From assembly GCA_014649155.1 (NCBI GenBank), contig BMSM01000005.1:186001-250000 (forward strand): a DNA stretch of 64,000 nucleotides. Direction: 5' to 3'. Source of the stretch: Streptomyces griseoviridis. GTDB taxonomy: Bacteria; Actinomycetota; Actinomycetes; Streptomycetales; Streptomycetaceae. The position numbers and the translations under genes are program-made. Positions within the stretch are counted from its first letter, which is position 1. Each line of letters starts with the position of its first letter. Of this stretch, positions 8,806-16,324 are shown piece after piece. The notes beneath the pieces were generated by a model, which saw only the letters and a list, made by a program, of their open reading frames with translations, searched no databases and was not told where the DNA came from.

Positions 8806-9708
8806 ATGACCCCCGTGCTCGACCGTATCCGGGTGGGCTCGGCCCCCGACTCCTGGGGCGTCTGGTTCCCCGACGACCCCCGGCAGGTGCCCTGGGAACG
8901 CTTCCTGGACGAGGTCGCCGAGGCCGGCTACGAGTGGATCGAGCTGGGCCCCTACGGCTACCTGCCCACCGACCCGGCCCGGCTCACCGACGAGGTGGCC
9001 CGGCGCGGGCTCAAGGTCTCCGCGGGCACCGTCTTCTGCGGACTGCACCGGGGTCCCGCCGCCTGGGACGCCGCCTGGGAGCAGGTCGGCCGGGTCGCCG
9101 CCCTCACCCGGGCGGTGGGCGCCCGGCACCTCGTCGTCATCCCCTCCTTCTGGCGCGACGACAAGACCGCCGAGATCCTCGAACCCCCCGAGCTGACCCG
9201 CGAGCAGTGGGCCCACCTCGCCGGCGGCATGGAACGCCTCGGCCGCGAGGTGCAGGAGACGTACGGCCTCGACATCGTCGTCCACCCGCACGCCGACACC
9301 CACCTGGACACCGAGGAACACGTCGCACGCTTCCTCGACGCCACCGACCCGGGCCTGGTGAACCTCTGCCTGGACACCGGCCACTACGCCTACTGCGGCG
9401 GCGACAGCGTCCGGCTCATCGAGACCTACGGCGAGCGCGTCGGCTACCTGCACCTCAAGCAGGTCGACCCCGGGGTCCTCGCCGAGGTCCGGGCGGGCGG
9501 GCTGCCGTTCGGGCCGGCCGTGCGGCGCGGGGTGATGTGCGAGCCGCCGGGCGGCGTGCCCGCGCTGGAACCGGTCCTGGCGGCGGCCCAGCGGCTCGGC
9601 GTGGACCTCTTCGCCATCGTCGAGCAGGACATGTACCCCTGCGAGCCGGACCGGCCCCTGCCCATCGCGCGGCGCACCCGGCGGTTCCTGCGCTCCTGCG
9701 GGGCCTGA
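8806..9708 (+). CDS. Sugar phosphate isomerase/epimerase family protein (IolE/IolI-like)
   Basis: A 300-residue AP-endonuclease-2-type TIM barrel. Landmarks are VGSAPDSWGVWF, IELGPYGYLP, the metal-site HPHADTHLD, LCLDTGHYAYCGGD, YLHLKQVDP and FAIVEQDMY; the Asp/His/Glu set is what binds the divalent metal in this family. As the last gene of the importer operon it is the best candidate for the inosose dehydratase or inosose isomerase step, which is otherwise missing here. Length and motifs do not separate IolE from IolI, so no symbol is given. Confidence 0.85.
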   Translation: MTPVLDRIRVGSAPDSWGVWFPDDPRQVPWERFLDEVAEAGYEWIELGPYGYLPTDPARLTDEVARRGLKVSAGTVFCGLHRGPAAWDAAWEQVGRVAALTRAVGARHLVVIPSFWRDDKTAEILEPPELTREQWAHLAGGMERLGREVQETYGLDIVVHPHADTHLDTEEHVARFLDATDPGLVNLCLDTGHYAYCGGDSVRLIETYGERVGYLHLKQVDPGVLAEVRAGGLPFGPAVRRGVMCEPPGGVPALEPVLAAAQRLGVDLFAIVEQDMYPCEPDRPLPIARRTRRFLRSCGA

Positions 9709-9796
9709 CCGGACCGGACCCGCTCGGCGGGCCGTCACCGCGAGCGCGCGCTAGCGTCGACGGTACTGGCCCTTCGTCCCGCTCCGGGAGACCGTC

Positions 9797-10210
9797 ATGA
9801 CCACACGTCTCAACCCGTACCTCAGCTTCGACGGCGACGCCCGCCAGGCGATGGAGTTCTACGAGGAGGTGTTCGGCGGCACGCTGACGCTGAACACCTA
9901 CGCGTCGTTCGGCGGCTCGCCCGGCCCCGACGCCGACAAGATCATGCACGGCATGCTGGAGACCCCCGACGGCTTCACCCTGATGGCCTCCGACCTGCCG
10001 CCCGGCATGGACCACACCCCGGGCAGCGCCTTCTCCATCAGCCTCAGCGGCGACGACGCCGAGCGACTGCGCCACTGGTGGACGAAGCTCTCCGCGGGCG
10101 GCACCGTCGCCGTGCCGCTGGAGAAGCAGATGTGGGGCGACGTCTTCGGCATGTGCACCGACCGCTTCGGCGTGCCCTGGATGGTGGACATCGCCGGGAC
10201 GGAGGACTGA
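9797..10210 (+). CDS. VOC-superfamily protein (PhnB-like)
   Basis: A 137-residue single-domain glyoxalase/bleomycin-resistance-fold protein of the PhnB/DUF1428-like type. It has the usual LNPYLSFDGDARQAMEFYEEVFGG start, a GDDAERL turn and the terminal DRFGVPWMVDI. Such proteins are common singletons of unknown substrate. A Shine-Dalgarno GGGAG precedes the ATG. It is convergent with iolG, 9 bases away, and is probably not part of the inositol operon. Confidence 0.85.
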   Translation: MTTRLNPYLSFDGDARQAMEFYEEVFGGTLTLNTYASFGGSPGPDADKIMHGMLETPDGFTLMASDLPPGMDHTPGSAFSISLSGDDAERLRHWWTKLSAGGTVAVPLEKQMWGDVFGMCTDRFGVPWMVDIAGTED

Positions 10211-10219
10211 GCGCGCCCC

Positions 10220-11224
10220 TCACGCCCGGCGGACCTCCGCCGGCGCCACCGGCCGGTGCTCGCGCAGCGACAGCGCGCACGCCTCCGCGATCCACCCCGC
10301 CTCCAGCGCGTCCTCGACCGTGCACGGCGAGGGCCGCGACCCGGCGGCCACCTCGGTGAACGCGGCCAGTTCGGCGCGGTAGGCGGCGGCGAACCGGTCC
10401 AGGAAGAAGTCGTGCGGCACACCGGACGGAAAGGTCACGCCGGGCTCCACGGAGCGCAGCGGCAGCCGGTCGTCCAGGCCGACCGCGACCGAGTCCGCGA
10501 ACCCGTGCAGTTCCAGGCGGACGTCGTGGCCGCGCCCGTTGTGCCGGCTGTTGGACACCACGGCGAGGGTGCCGTCGTCCAGGGTGAGCACCGCCCCCGT
10601 GGTGTCGGCGTCCCCGGCGTCCCGGATGTACGCGGCGCCCCGGTTGCCGCCGGCCGCGTACACCTCGCCCACCTCGCGGCCCGTCACCCACCGGATGATG
10701 TCGAAGTCGTGCACCGCGCAGTCCCGGAAGATGCCCCCGGAGGCGGCGACGTAGGCGGCCGGCGGCGGCGCCGGGTCCAGGGTGGTCGACCGTACGGTGT
10801 GCAGCGGGCCCAGCGCGCCGGAGCGCACCGCCTCCCGGGCGGCGGCGTACCCCGTGTCGAAGCGCCGGTTGAAACCGATCTGCACCGGCACGTCACACCC
10901 CGCGAGCACCTTGTACACGTCCACGGCCTCCGCCATGGTGCGGGCGACCGGCTTCTCGCAGAAGACCGGCACCCCGGCGGCCACCCCGGCCCGGATCAGC
11001 GCCGGGTGGGCGTCGGTGGCCGCCGCCACGACGAGCCCGTCCACCCCGGCGGCCAGCACCTCCTCGGGAGAGTCCGCGACCAGCGCGCCGTACCGCTCGG
11101 CGACGGCCCGCGCGAGCCCGGCGGCCGGATCGGAGACGACCAGGGACTCGACGGCGCCGAGCCCGGCGAGGGTCTCGGCGTGGAACGCGCCGATGCGGCC
11201 GAGACCGAGGATGCCGATACGCAT
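10220..11224 (-). CDS. iolG: Inositol 2-dehydrogenase-like Gfo/Idh/MocA oxidoreductase
   Basis: A 334-residue NAD(P)-dependent dehydrogenase. The Rossmann motif GLGRIGAFHAETLAGL is at the N-terminus, the catalytic-Lys motif CEKPVARTMAEAV in the middle, and CAVHDFDIIRWVTGREV, typical of inositol dehydrogenases, after it. It would oxidise myo-inositol to scyllo-inosose, the first pathway step. AGGAG lies 7 bases before the ATG. It is downstream of and co-directional with a second Gfo/Idh/MocA gene (31-base gap), so the two probably form an operon. The assignment to iolG rests on motifs plus locus. Confidence 0.85.
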   Translation of the reverse strand: MRIGILGLGRIGAFHAETLAGLGAVESLVVSDPAAGLARAVAERYGALVADSPEEVLAAGVDGLVVAAATDAHPALIRAGVAAGVPVFCEKPVARTMAEAVDVYKVLAGCDVPVQIGFNRRFDTGYAAAREAVRSGALGPLHTVRSTTLDPAPPPAAYVAASGGIFRDCAVHDFDIIRWVTGREVGEVYAAGGNRGAAYIRDAGDADTTGAVLTLDDGTLAVVSNSRHNGRGHDVRLELHGFADSVAVGLDDRLPLRSVEPGVTFPSGVPHDFFLDRFAAAYRAELAAFTEVAAGSRPSPCTVEDALEAGWIAEACALSLREHRPVAPAEVRRA

Positions 11225-11255
11225 ACGGGTGCTCCTGAAGTGGGGGAGAGGGAGA

Positions 11256-12431
11256 TCAGGGCTGTACGTCCGTCCAGGTGCCGCCGCGCGCCGAGCGGGC
11301 CATCGCGTCCAGCACGGCCGCGCTGCGCACCGCGTCCGTCAGCGTCGCGCCGTGCGGGACGCCCTCGGCGATCGAGCGCAGGAACCGGTACGCCTCCACC
11401 ACCTTCAGGTCGTCGTACCCCATGGCGTTGGCGGCGCCCGGCTGGAACGCGGCGAACTCGCCGTCGCCCGGACCGACGTACACCGTGCTCACCGGCTGGT
11501 CCTGGTAGGCGGTGCCGCGGCTGACACCCAGCTCGTTCATCCGGCGGAAGTCCCAGAACACCGCGCCCTTCGTGCCGTGCACCTCGAAACCGTAGGCGTT
11601 CTGCTCGCCGACCGAGACCCGGCACGCCTCCAGCACCCCGCGGGCGCCGGAGGCGAAGCGGAGCAGGCAGCCGACGTAGTCCTCGTTCTCCACCCGCCCG
11701 GGGACGCCGCCCGCGGCGCGGGTGTGACCGGCGGTCGCGGCGGCCGGGCGGGGCCGCTCGGGCAGGAAGACCGCGGTGTCGGCGGTCACCGCGGCGATGT
11801 CCCCGCACAGGAACCGGGCCAGGTCCGCGCCGTGCGAGGCGAGGTCGCCCAGTACCCCGCTGCCGCCGCGCTCCCGCTCGTAGCGCCAGGTCAGCGCGGA
11901 GTCGGGATGCGCCGCGTAGTCGCTGAACAGCCGGACGCGGACATGGGTGACGGTGCCGATGTCCCCGGCGGCGATCAGGTCGCGGGCCGCCTCGACGGCG
12001 GGCGCCGAGCGGTAGTTGAAACCGACCGCGCCCTGGACGCCGGCCCCGGCGACGGCACCGGCCACCGCGCGGGCGTCCTCGGCGGTCAGCCCCACCGGCT
12101 TCTCGATCCACAGGTGCTTGCCCGCCCCGGCCATCGCCACGCCGATCTCGCGGTGCAGGAAGTTGGGCGCGGTGACGCTCACCGCCGCCACCCGTGGATC
12201 GGCGGCCACCTCGCGCCAGTCCCGCACCGCCGAGCCGAACCCGAACCGGGCGGCGGCTTCCTCGCCCCGGCCGGGCACCTCCTCGGCGACCACGACCAGT
12301 TCGGGGCGGACGGCGAGGTGCGGATAGTGGTGGCGGACCCGGGCGTACGCCTGGGTGTGCACCCGGCCCATCCAGCCGAAACCGACGACGGCGACACCGA
12401 GCGTTTCCTGCGGACGAGCGGGGTGAGCCAT
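11256..12431 (-). CDS. Gfo/Idh/MocA family oxidoreductase (second inositol/sugar dehydrogenase)
   Basis: A 391-residue dehydrogenase with Rossmann GFGWMGRVHTQAY, the catalytic IEKPVGLTAEDARAV and the FNYRSAPAV segment. It is about 55 residues longer than the iolG product, mostly in the C-terminal substrate domain. Together with iolG it suggests use of more than one inositol stereoisomer or an inositol-derived keto sugar. A good ribosome-binding site (GAAGGG) precedes the ATG. The leader region to 12560 is shared with the divergent GntR gene. Confidence 0.85.
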   Translation of the reverse strand: MAHPARPQETLGVAVVGFGWMGRVHTQAYARVRHHYPHLAVRPELVVVAEEVPGRGEEAAARFGFGSAVRDWREVAADPRVAAVSVTAPNFLHREIGVAMAGAGKHLWIEKPVGLTAEDARAVAGAVAGAGVQGAVGFNYRSAPAVEAARDLIAAGDIGTVTHVRVRLFSDYAAHPDSALTWRYERERGGSGVLGDLASHGADLARFLCGDIAAVTADTAVFLPERPRPAAATAGHTRAAGGVPGRVENEDYVGCLLRFASGARGVLEACRVSVGEQNAYGFEVHGTKGAVFWDFRRMNELGVSRGTAYQDQPVSTVYVGPGDGEFAAFQPGAANAMGYDDLKVVEAYRFLRSIAEGVPHGATLTDAVRSAAVLDAMARSARGGTWTDVQP

Positions 12432-12559
12432 GTGGACCCTTCTGCCCTTGTTCCGACCGTTCCCTCACCTGTCCCCGTCACCCTGGGGACCGCGTGGCCC
12501 CGGTGTCAAGGCCGCGACGGGTGAGCCGGCCGGCCCCTGAACGGCACCTCATCCGGCGA

Positions 12560-12581
12560 ACAAAATTGTTGACAATCTTGT
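12560..12581. promoter_or_regulatory. GntR operator upstream of the regulator gene
   Basis: A 22-base imperfect palindrome (9 of 11 positions pair) centred on ATTGTTGACAAT at 12565-12576, with outer arms ACAA/TTGT. It contains a TTGACA element and lies 45-66 bases before the GntR start codon, so autoregulation is likely. The core recurs at 16243. Confidence 0.75.
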
Positions 12582-12625
12582 TTGGATAGATTTACGTTCG
12601 ACAGGCACTCACTCAGGGAGGGCAC

Positions 12626-13276
12626 ATGCCGAAACAAGCCGGTCCGAGCACCGGGGAGCAGGCGAAACAGCTTGCGCTCGGACAGCTGCGGGAGGCGATT
12701 CTGCGCGGCGACATGGCACCGGCCCAGCGGCTGGTGGAGAACGAACTGGCCGAGCAGTTCGGTGTGACACGGGCCAGCATCCGGGCCGCACTGATCGACC
12801 TGGAGTCGCAGGGGCTGGTCGAGCGCATCCGCAACCGGGGGTCGCGGGTGCGGGTGGTGACCGTGGAGGAAGCGGTCGCCATCACCGAGTGCCGGCTGGT
12901 CCTCGAGGGGCTCTGCGCGGCCAAGACGGCCGCCGCCGTCACCGACGAGCAGCTCGTCGAGCTGACCGGGCTGGGCACGGCGATGCGCAAGGCCGTGGCC
13001 GACGGTGAGCCGCTGACCTACTCGGAACTCAACCACCGGCTGCACACCCGCATCCGGGAGTTCTCCGGCCAGCTGACCGCGCTGGAGCTGCTGGAACGGC
13101 TCAATGCCCAACTGGTGCGCCACCGCTTCCAGTTGGCGCTGCGTCCGGGACGGCCCCAGCAATCCCTGAAGGAGCACCTGGCCATGATCGAGGCGATCGA
13201 GGCCAGAGACCCGCAGGCGGCCGAGGCGGCCGTCCGCGCCCACCTCACCAGCGTGATCGAGGCGTTGCGCGACTGA
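12626..13276 (+). CDS. GntR-family transcriptional regulator (FadR/FCD subfamily)
   Basis: A 216-residue DNA-binding protein. Residues about 12-75 form the winged helix (LREAILRGDMAPAQRL, then LAEQFGVTRASIRAAL). The rest is the all-helical FCD ligand domain, with His residues in NHRLHTRI, EHLAMIEAI and RAHLTSVIEAL that usually bind a metal and an organic-acid effector. The start ATG follows GGGAGG. It is divergent from the dehydrogenase gene and heads the aromatic cluster. The shared operator motif upstream of the MFS gene argues that it controls the aromatic genes, with an aromatic acid or ring-cleavage product as likely effector. Confidence 0.92.
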   Translation: MPKQAGPSTGEQAKQLALGQLREAILRGDMAPAQRLVENELAEQFGVTRASIRAALIDLESQGLVERIRNRGSRVRVVTVEEAVAITECRLVLEGLCAAKTAAAVTDEQLVELTGLGTAMRKAVADGEPLTYSELNHRLHTRIREFSGQLTALELLERLNAQLVRHRFQLALRPGRPQQSLKEHLAMIEAIEARDPQAAEAAVRAHLTSVIEALRD

Positions 13277-13374
13277 CGCGCGGCGGGCGGACGCGCACCC
13301 GCTCACCCGGTCCGCCCGGGTGAGCGGGGGAGCGAGGGCGTGCCGACGGCCCGGCCCGAGAAGGAAGAGATCCC

Positions 13375-13413
13375 GTGTACCCGTACCCGCAGACCGTGGA
13401 GGAGCAGGCATGA
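13375..13413 (+). CDS. Possible 12-codon leader ORF before rraA
   Basis: GTG at 13375 follows the strong Shine-Dalgarno AAGGAAGAG and encodes VYPYPQTVEEQA. Its TGA overlaps the next gene's ATG (ATGA). This may be a leader for coupled translation, or the last codons of a lost upstream gene. It is too short for homology, so the call rests only on the ribosome-binding site and the overlap. Confidence 0.35.
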   Translation: MYPYPQTVEEQA

Positions 13414-14120
13414 GCGGCGTCATCGTCACCGACCCGCCGAAGGCGGAGGCCAAGGATGTCGAGGCCCTGTCCGGGTACGGCGTGGCCACCGTGTCCGAGG
13501 CGATGGGCCGCACCGGCCTCCTCGGCCCGCACCTGCGCCCGATCCAGCAGGACACCCGGATCGCCGGCACCGCGGTCACCGTGCTGTCCTGGCCCGGCGA
13601 CAACCTGATGATCCACGCCGCCGTGGAGCAGTGCGGCGAGGGCGACATCCTGGTCGTCGCCACCACCTCGCCCTCCACCGACGGCCTGTTCGGCGAGCTG
13701 TTCGCCACTGCGCTGCAGCGGCGCGGGGTGCGCGGCGTGGTCCTCGACACGGGCATCCGGGACACCTCGGAGCTGCGCCGGATGGGCTTCCCGGCCTGGT
13801 CGGCCGCCGTGTCCGCGCAGGGCACGGTCAAGGCGACCGGCGGCAGCGTCAACGTGCCGATCGTCATCGGCGGCCAGGTGGTCCGCCCCGGTGACGTGAT
13901 CGTCGCCGACGACGACGGTGTCGTGGTCGTCCCGCGCGAGCGGGCCCGGCGGACCGCCGAGGCGTCCGAAGCCCGGGAGAAGAAGGAGGCCGCGACCCGC
14001 GCCGCCTTCCTGGAGGGCCAGCTCGGCCTGGACCGCTACGGGCTGCGCGAGGAGCTGGTCCGGCTCGGGGTGACGTACCGGTCGTACGAGGAGTACACGC
14101 GCGGCGGGGACGACTCGTGA
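13410..14120 (+). CDS. RraA-like aldolase (4-carboxy-4-hydroxy-2-oxoadipate / HMG aldolase family)
   Basis: A 236-residue RraA/HMG-aldolase-fold protein. It shows GYGVATVSEAMGRTGLL at the N-terminus, GDILVVATTS, the active-site context GVVLDTGIRDTSEL and GDVIVADDDGVVVVP. Class II metal-dependent members cleave 4-carboxy-4-hydroxy-2-oxoadipate to pyruvate and oxaloacetate in gallate and protocatechuate 4,5-cleavage pathways. The adjacent oxalomesaconate-tautomerase-like gene supports that role over RNase E inhibition. GGAGGAG precedes the ATG. Its stop overlaps the next GTG start (GTGA). Confidence 0.85.
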   Translation: MSGVIVTDPPKAEAKDVEALSGYGVATVSEAMGRTGLLGPHLRPIQQDTRIAGTAVTVLSWPGDNLMIHAAVEQCGEGDILVVATTSPSTDGLFGELFATALQRRGVRGVVLDTGIRDTSELRRMGFPAWSAAVSAQGTVKATGGSVNVPIVIGGQVVRPGDVIVADDDGVVVVPRERARRTAEASEAREKKEAATRAAFLEGQLGLDRYGLREELVRLGVTYRSYEEYTRGGDDS

Positions 14121-15244
14121 GCGCAGCCGACGAGGTCCGCTGCATGCTGATGCGCGGCGGCACGTCCAAGGGTGCCTACTTCCTGGCCGAGGACCTCCCG
14201 TCCGACGCCGCCGCCCGGGACGGCCTGCTGCTGCGGGTGATGGGCAGCCCCGACCCGCGCCAGATCGACGGCCTGGGCGGCGCCCACCCGCTGACCAGCA
14301 AGGTCGCCGTCGTCTCCGCCTCCGAGGACCCCGAGGCCGACGTCGACTACCTGTTCCTCCAGGTCGCCGTGGACACTCCCGAGGTCACCGACCGGCAGAA
14401 CTGCGGCAACATCCTCGCCGGGGTCGGCCCGTTCGCCGTGGAACGCGGGCTGGTCCCCGCGGGCGGCACCGAGACCACCGTCCGCATCCGGATGCGCAAC
14501 ACCGGGGAACTGGCCGTCGCCACCTTCCCCACCCCGGGCGGACGCGTCGACTACACCGGTGACGCCGGGATATCCGGTGTCCCGGGCACCGCCGCCGCCG
14601 TCGTCATCGAGTTCCCGCAGGGCGGCGCCCCGCTGCTGCCCACCGGGAACGTCCGCGACACCGTCGCCGGCACCGAGGTGACCTGCGTCGACAACGGCAT
14701 GCCGGTCGTGCTGATCCCGGCCGCCGCCCTGGACGTCACCGGCTACGAGGAGCCGCGGGACCTGGAGGAGGACGTCGCCCTCGCGGACCGCCTGCGGGAG
14801 ATCCGGCTGGCGGCCGGCCGGCTGATGGGCCTCGGTGACGTCGAGGGCACCACCGTGCCCAAGCTCAGCCTGCTCGCGCCGCCCCGCGCCGGCGGCGCGG
14901 TCACCACCCGCACCTTCATCCCCGTCCGCTGTCACACCTCCATCGGTGTCCTGGGCGCCGCGAGCGTGGCCGCCGGACTGCGCCTGCCCGGCGGGGTGGG
15001 AGAGGGCATCGCGGAACTGCCCGGCAGCGGCGACCGCGTCCGCGTCGAACACCCCACCGGCTTCCTCGACGTCGAGACCGCCGTCGACCCCGGAGCCGGG
15101 GACACGCCCCCGGCGGTCCGCCGTACCGCCGTCGTGCGCACCGCACGGAAGATCTTCGACGGCACCGTGTTCCCCCGGCCGGCCGGGACGGCCCCGGTCC
15201 CCGCACCATCCTCTGGAGGCAACGATGACTCCGCCGCTCGGTGA
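14117..15244 (+). CDS. PrpF-family isomerase, probably 4-oxalomesaconate tautomerase (GalD-like)
   Basis: A 375-residue protein with the two-lobed diaminopimelate-epimerase-like fold of the PrpF family. It shows the invariant MLMRGGTSKGAYF at the N-terminus, GSPDPRQIDGLGG, NCGNILAGVGPFA and, in the second lobe, PVRCHTSIGVLGAASVA. The two lobe motifs contain the paired catalytic Cys/Lys context. In gallate pathways GalD interconverts the keto and enol forms of oxalomesaconate, the substrate of the hydratase before the RraA-type aldolase. The start GTG overlaps the upstream stop, and the end overlaps the dioxygenase start by 20 bases. Confidence 0.85.
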   Translation: MSAADEVRCMLMRGGTSKGAYFLAEDLPSDAAARDGLLLRVMGSPDPRQIDGLGGAHPLTSKVAVVSASEDPEADVDYLFLQVAVDTPEVTDRQNCGNILAGVGPFAVERGLVPAGGTETTVRIRMRNTGELAVATFPTPGGRVDYTGDAGISGVPGTAAAVVIEFPQGGAPLLPTGNVRDTVAGTEVTCVDNGMPVVLIPAAALDVTGYEEPRDLEEDVALADRLREIRLAAGRLMGLGDVEGTTVPKLSLLAPPRAGGAVTTRTFIPVRCHTSIGVLGAASVAAGLRLPGGVGEGIAELPGSGDRVRVEHPTGFLDVETAVDPGAGDTPPAVRRTAVVRTARKIFDGTVFPRPAGTAPVPAPSSGGNDDSAAR

Positions 15245-16175
15245 CATCGCCCATATCGGTCACACCCAGCTGTTCACCCCCGACCTCGACGCCAGTGTCG
15301 GCTTCTTCACCGACTTCCTGGGCCTGACGGTCAACGGCCGTGACGGTGACACGGTCTACCTGCGCACCTACGACGACTACGAGCACCACAGCCTGGTGCT
15401 CACCGCCCGCGAGACACCCGGCCTCGGCCGGCTCGCGCTGCGCACCTCCGGCGAGGAGGCCCTCCAGCGCCGGGTGCGGGCGCTGGAGGAGGCCGGCCGC
15501 GGCGGCACGTGGGTCGAGGACGAGCCGGGCATCGGCCGGCTCTACGTCACCACCGATCCCGACGGGCACGAGCACGCCCTGTACTGGGAGAGCGAGCACT
15601 ACCGGGCACCCGACGAGCTGAGGCCCGCGCTGAAGAACCAGCCGCAGGCCAAGCCCGACCGGGGTGTCGGGGTGCGGCGCCTGGACCACATCAACTTCCT
15701 CGCCTCCGACGTGCTCGCCAACGCCGAGTTCCAGGAACACCTCCTGGGCGCCCGGCCCACCGAGCAGATCCGGCTCGACACGGGGAGGATCGCCGCCCGC
15801 TGGCTGACCTTCACCGACAAGTCCTACGACGTCGTCTACACCGAGGACTGGACCGGCTCCGAGGGACGGCTGCACCACATCGCCTTCGCGACCGACACCC
15901 GCGAGGAGATCCTGCGCGCCGCCGACCTCGCCATCGACAGCGGTGTGTTCATCGAGACCGGCCCGCACAAGCACGCCATCCAGCAGACGTTCTTCCTGTA
16001 CGTCTACGAGCCGGGCGGCAACCGGATCGAGCTTTGCAACCCCCTCACCCGCCTGGTGCTGGCGCCCGACTGGCCGCTGATCACCTGGACCGAGGAGGAG
16101 CGGAAGAAGGGCCAGGCCTGGGGCCTGAAGACCATCGAGTCCTTCCACACGCACGGCACGCCGCCGGTCGCCTGA
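15225..16175 (+). CDS. Two-domain extradiol ring-cleavage dioxygenase (catechol 2,3-dioxygenase-like)
   Basis: A 316-residue VOC-superfamily enzyme with two tandem modules. The N-terminal module begins IAHIGHTQLFTPD; the catalytic C-terminal module has RRLDHINFLASD (first metal His), GRLHHIAFATD (second His) and GGNRIELCNP (Glu ligand). These match type I Fe(II) extradiol dioxygenases acting on catecholic rings. TGGAGG lies just before the ATG. It is the last gene of the operon and is followed by a strong terminator. The specific catechol is unknown; the neighbours suggest a carboxylated ring. Confidence 0.87.
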   Translation: MTPPLGDIAHIGHTQLFTPDLDASVGFFTDFLGLTVNGRDGDTVYLRTYDDYEHHSLVLTARETPGLGRLALRTSGEEALQRRVRALEEAGRGGTWVEDEPGIGRLYVTTDPDGHEHALYWESEHYRAPDELRPALKNQPQAKPDRGVGVRRLDHINFLASDVLANAEFQEHLLGARPTEQIRLDTGRIAARWLTFTDKSYDVVYTEDWTGSEGRLHHIAFATDTREEILRAADLAIDSGVFIETGPHKHAIQQTFFLYVYEPGGNRIELCNPLTRLVLAPDWPLITWTEEERKKGQAWGLKTIESFHTHGTPPVA

Positions 16176-16194
16176 CCGGACGGCTGGCAGAGGG

Positions 16195-16227
16195 GGGCGG
16201 TCCGCGCACGAGGTGCGCGGACCGCCC
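16195..16227 (+). terminator. Rho-independent-like hairpin after the dioxygenase gene
   Basis: A perfect 15-bp GC stem (arms 16195-16209 and 16213-16227) with a 3-base loop, 19 bases past the stop codon. There is no long T tract, as is usual in high-GC actinomycetes. Confidence 0.85.
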
Positions 16228-16242
16228 TGTCGTATCGCTGAG

Positions 16243-16288
16243 ATTGTTGACAAAAGTGTTGACGACTACCTGAACGGTTGCTTAGGTT
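16243..16288 (+). promoter_or_regulatory. GntR-type operator and promoter of the MFS importer gene
   Basis: ATTGTTGACAA (16243-16253) repeats the core of the palindrome at 12565. Six bases on, TTGACG (16259-16264) pairs at 18-base spacing with TAGGTT (16283-16288), a good streptomycete -35/-10 combination, 36 bases before the start codon. The operator overlaps the promoter's upstream edge, so repression by the GntR protein is likely. Confidence 0.75.
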
Positions 16289-16324
16289 CAGCGCACTCCT
16301 TATTCGGTCCGAGAGGAAACAACG

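Noticed and set aside
12587..12592. TAGATT as the -10 box of the GntR gene
   Set aside because: It is only 12 bases from the TTGACA in the operator, too short for a normal promoter spacing, so no exact promoter is called there.
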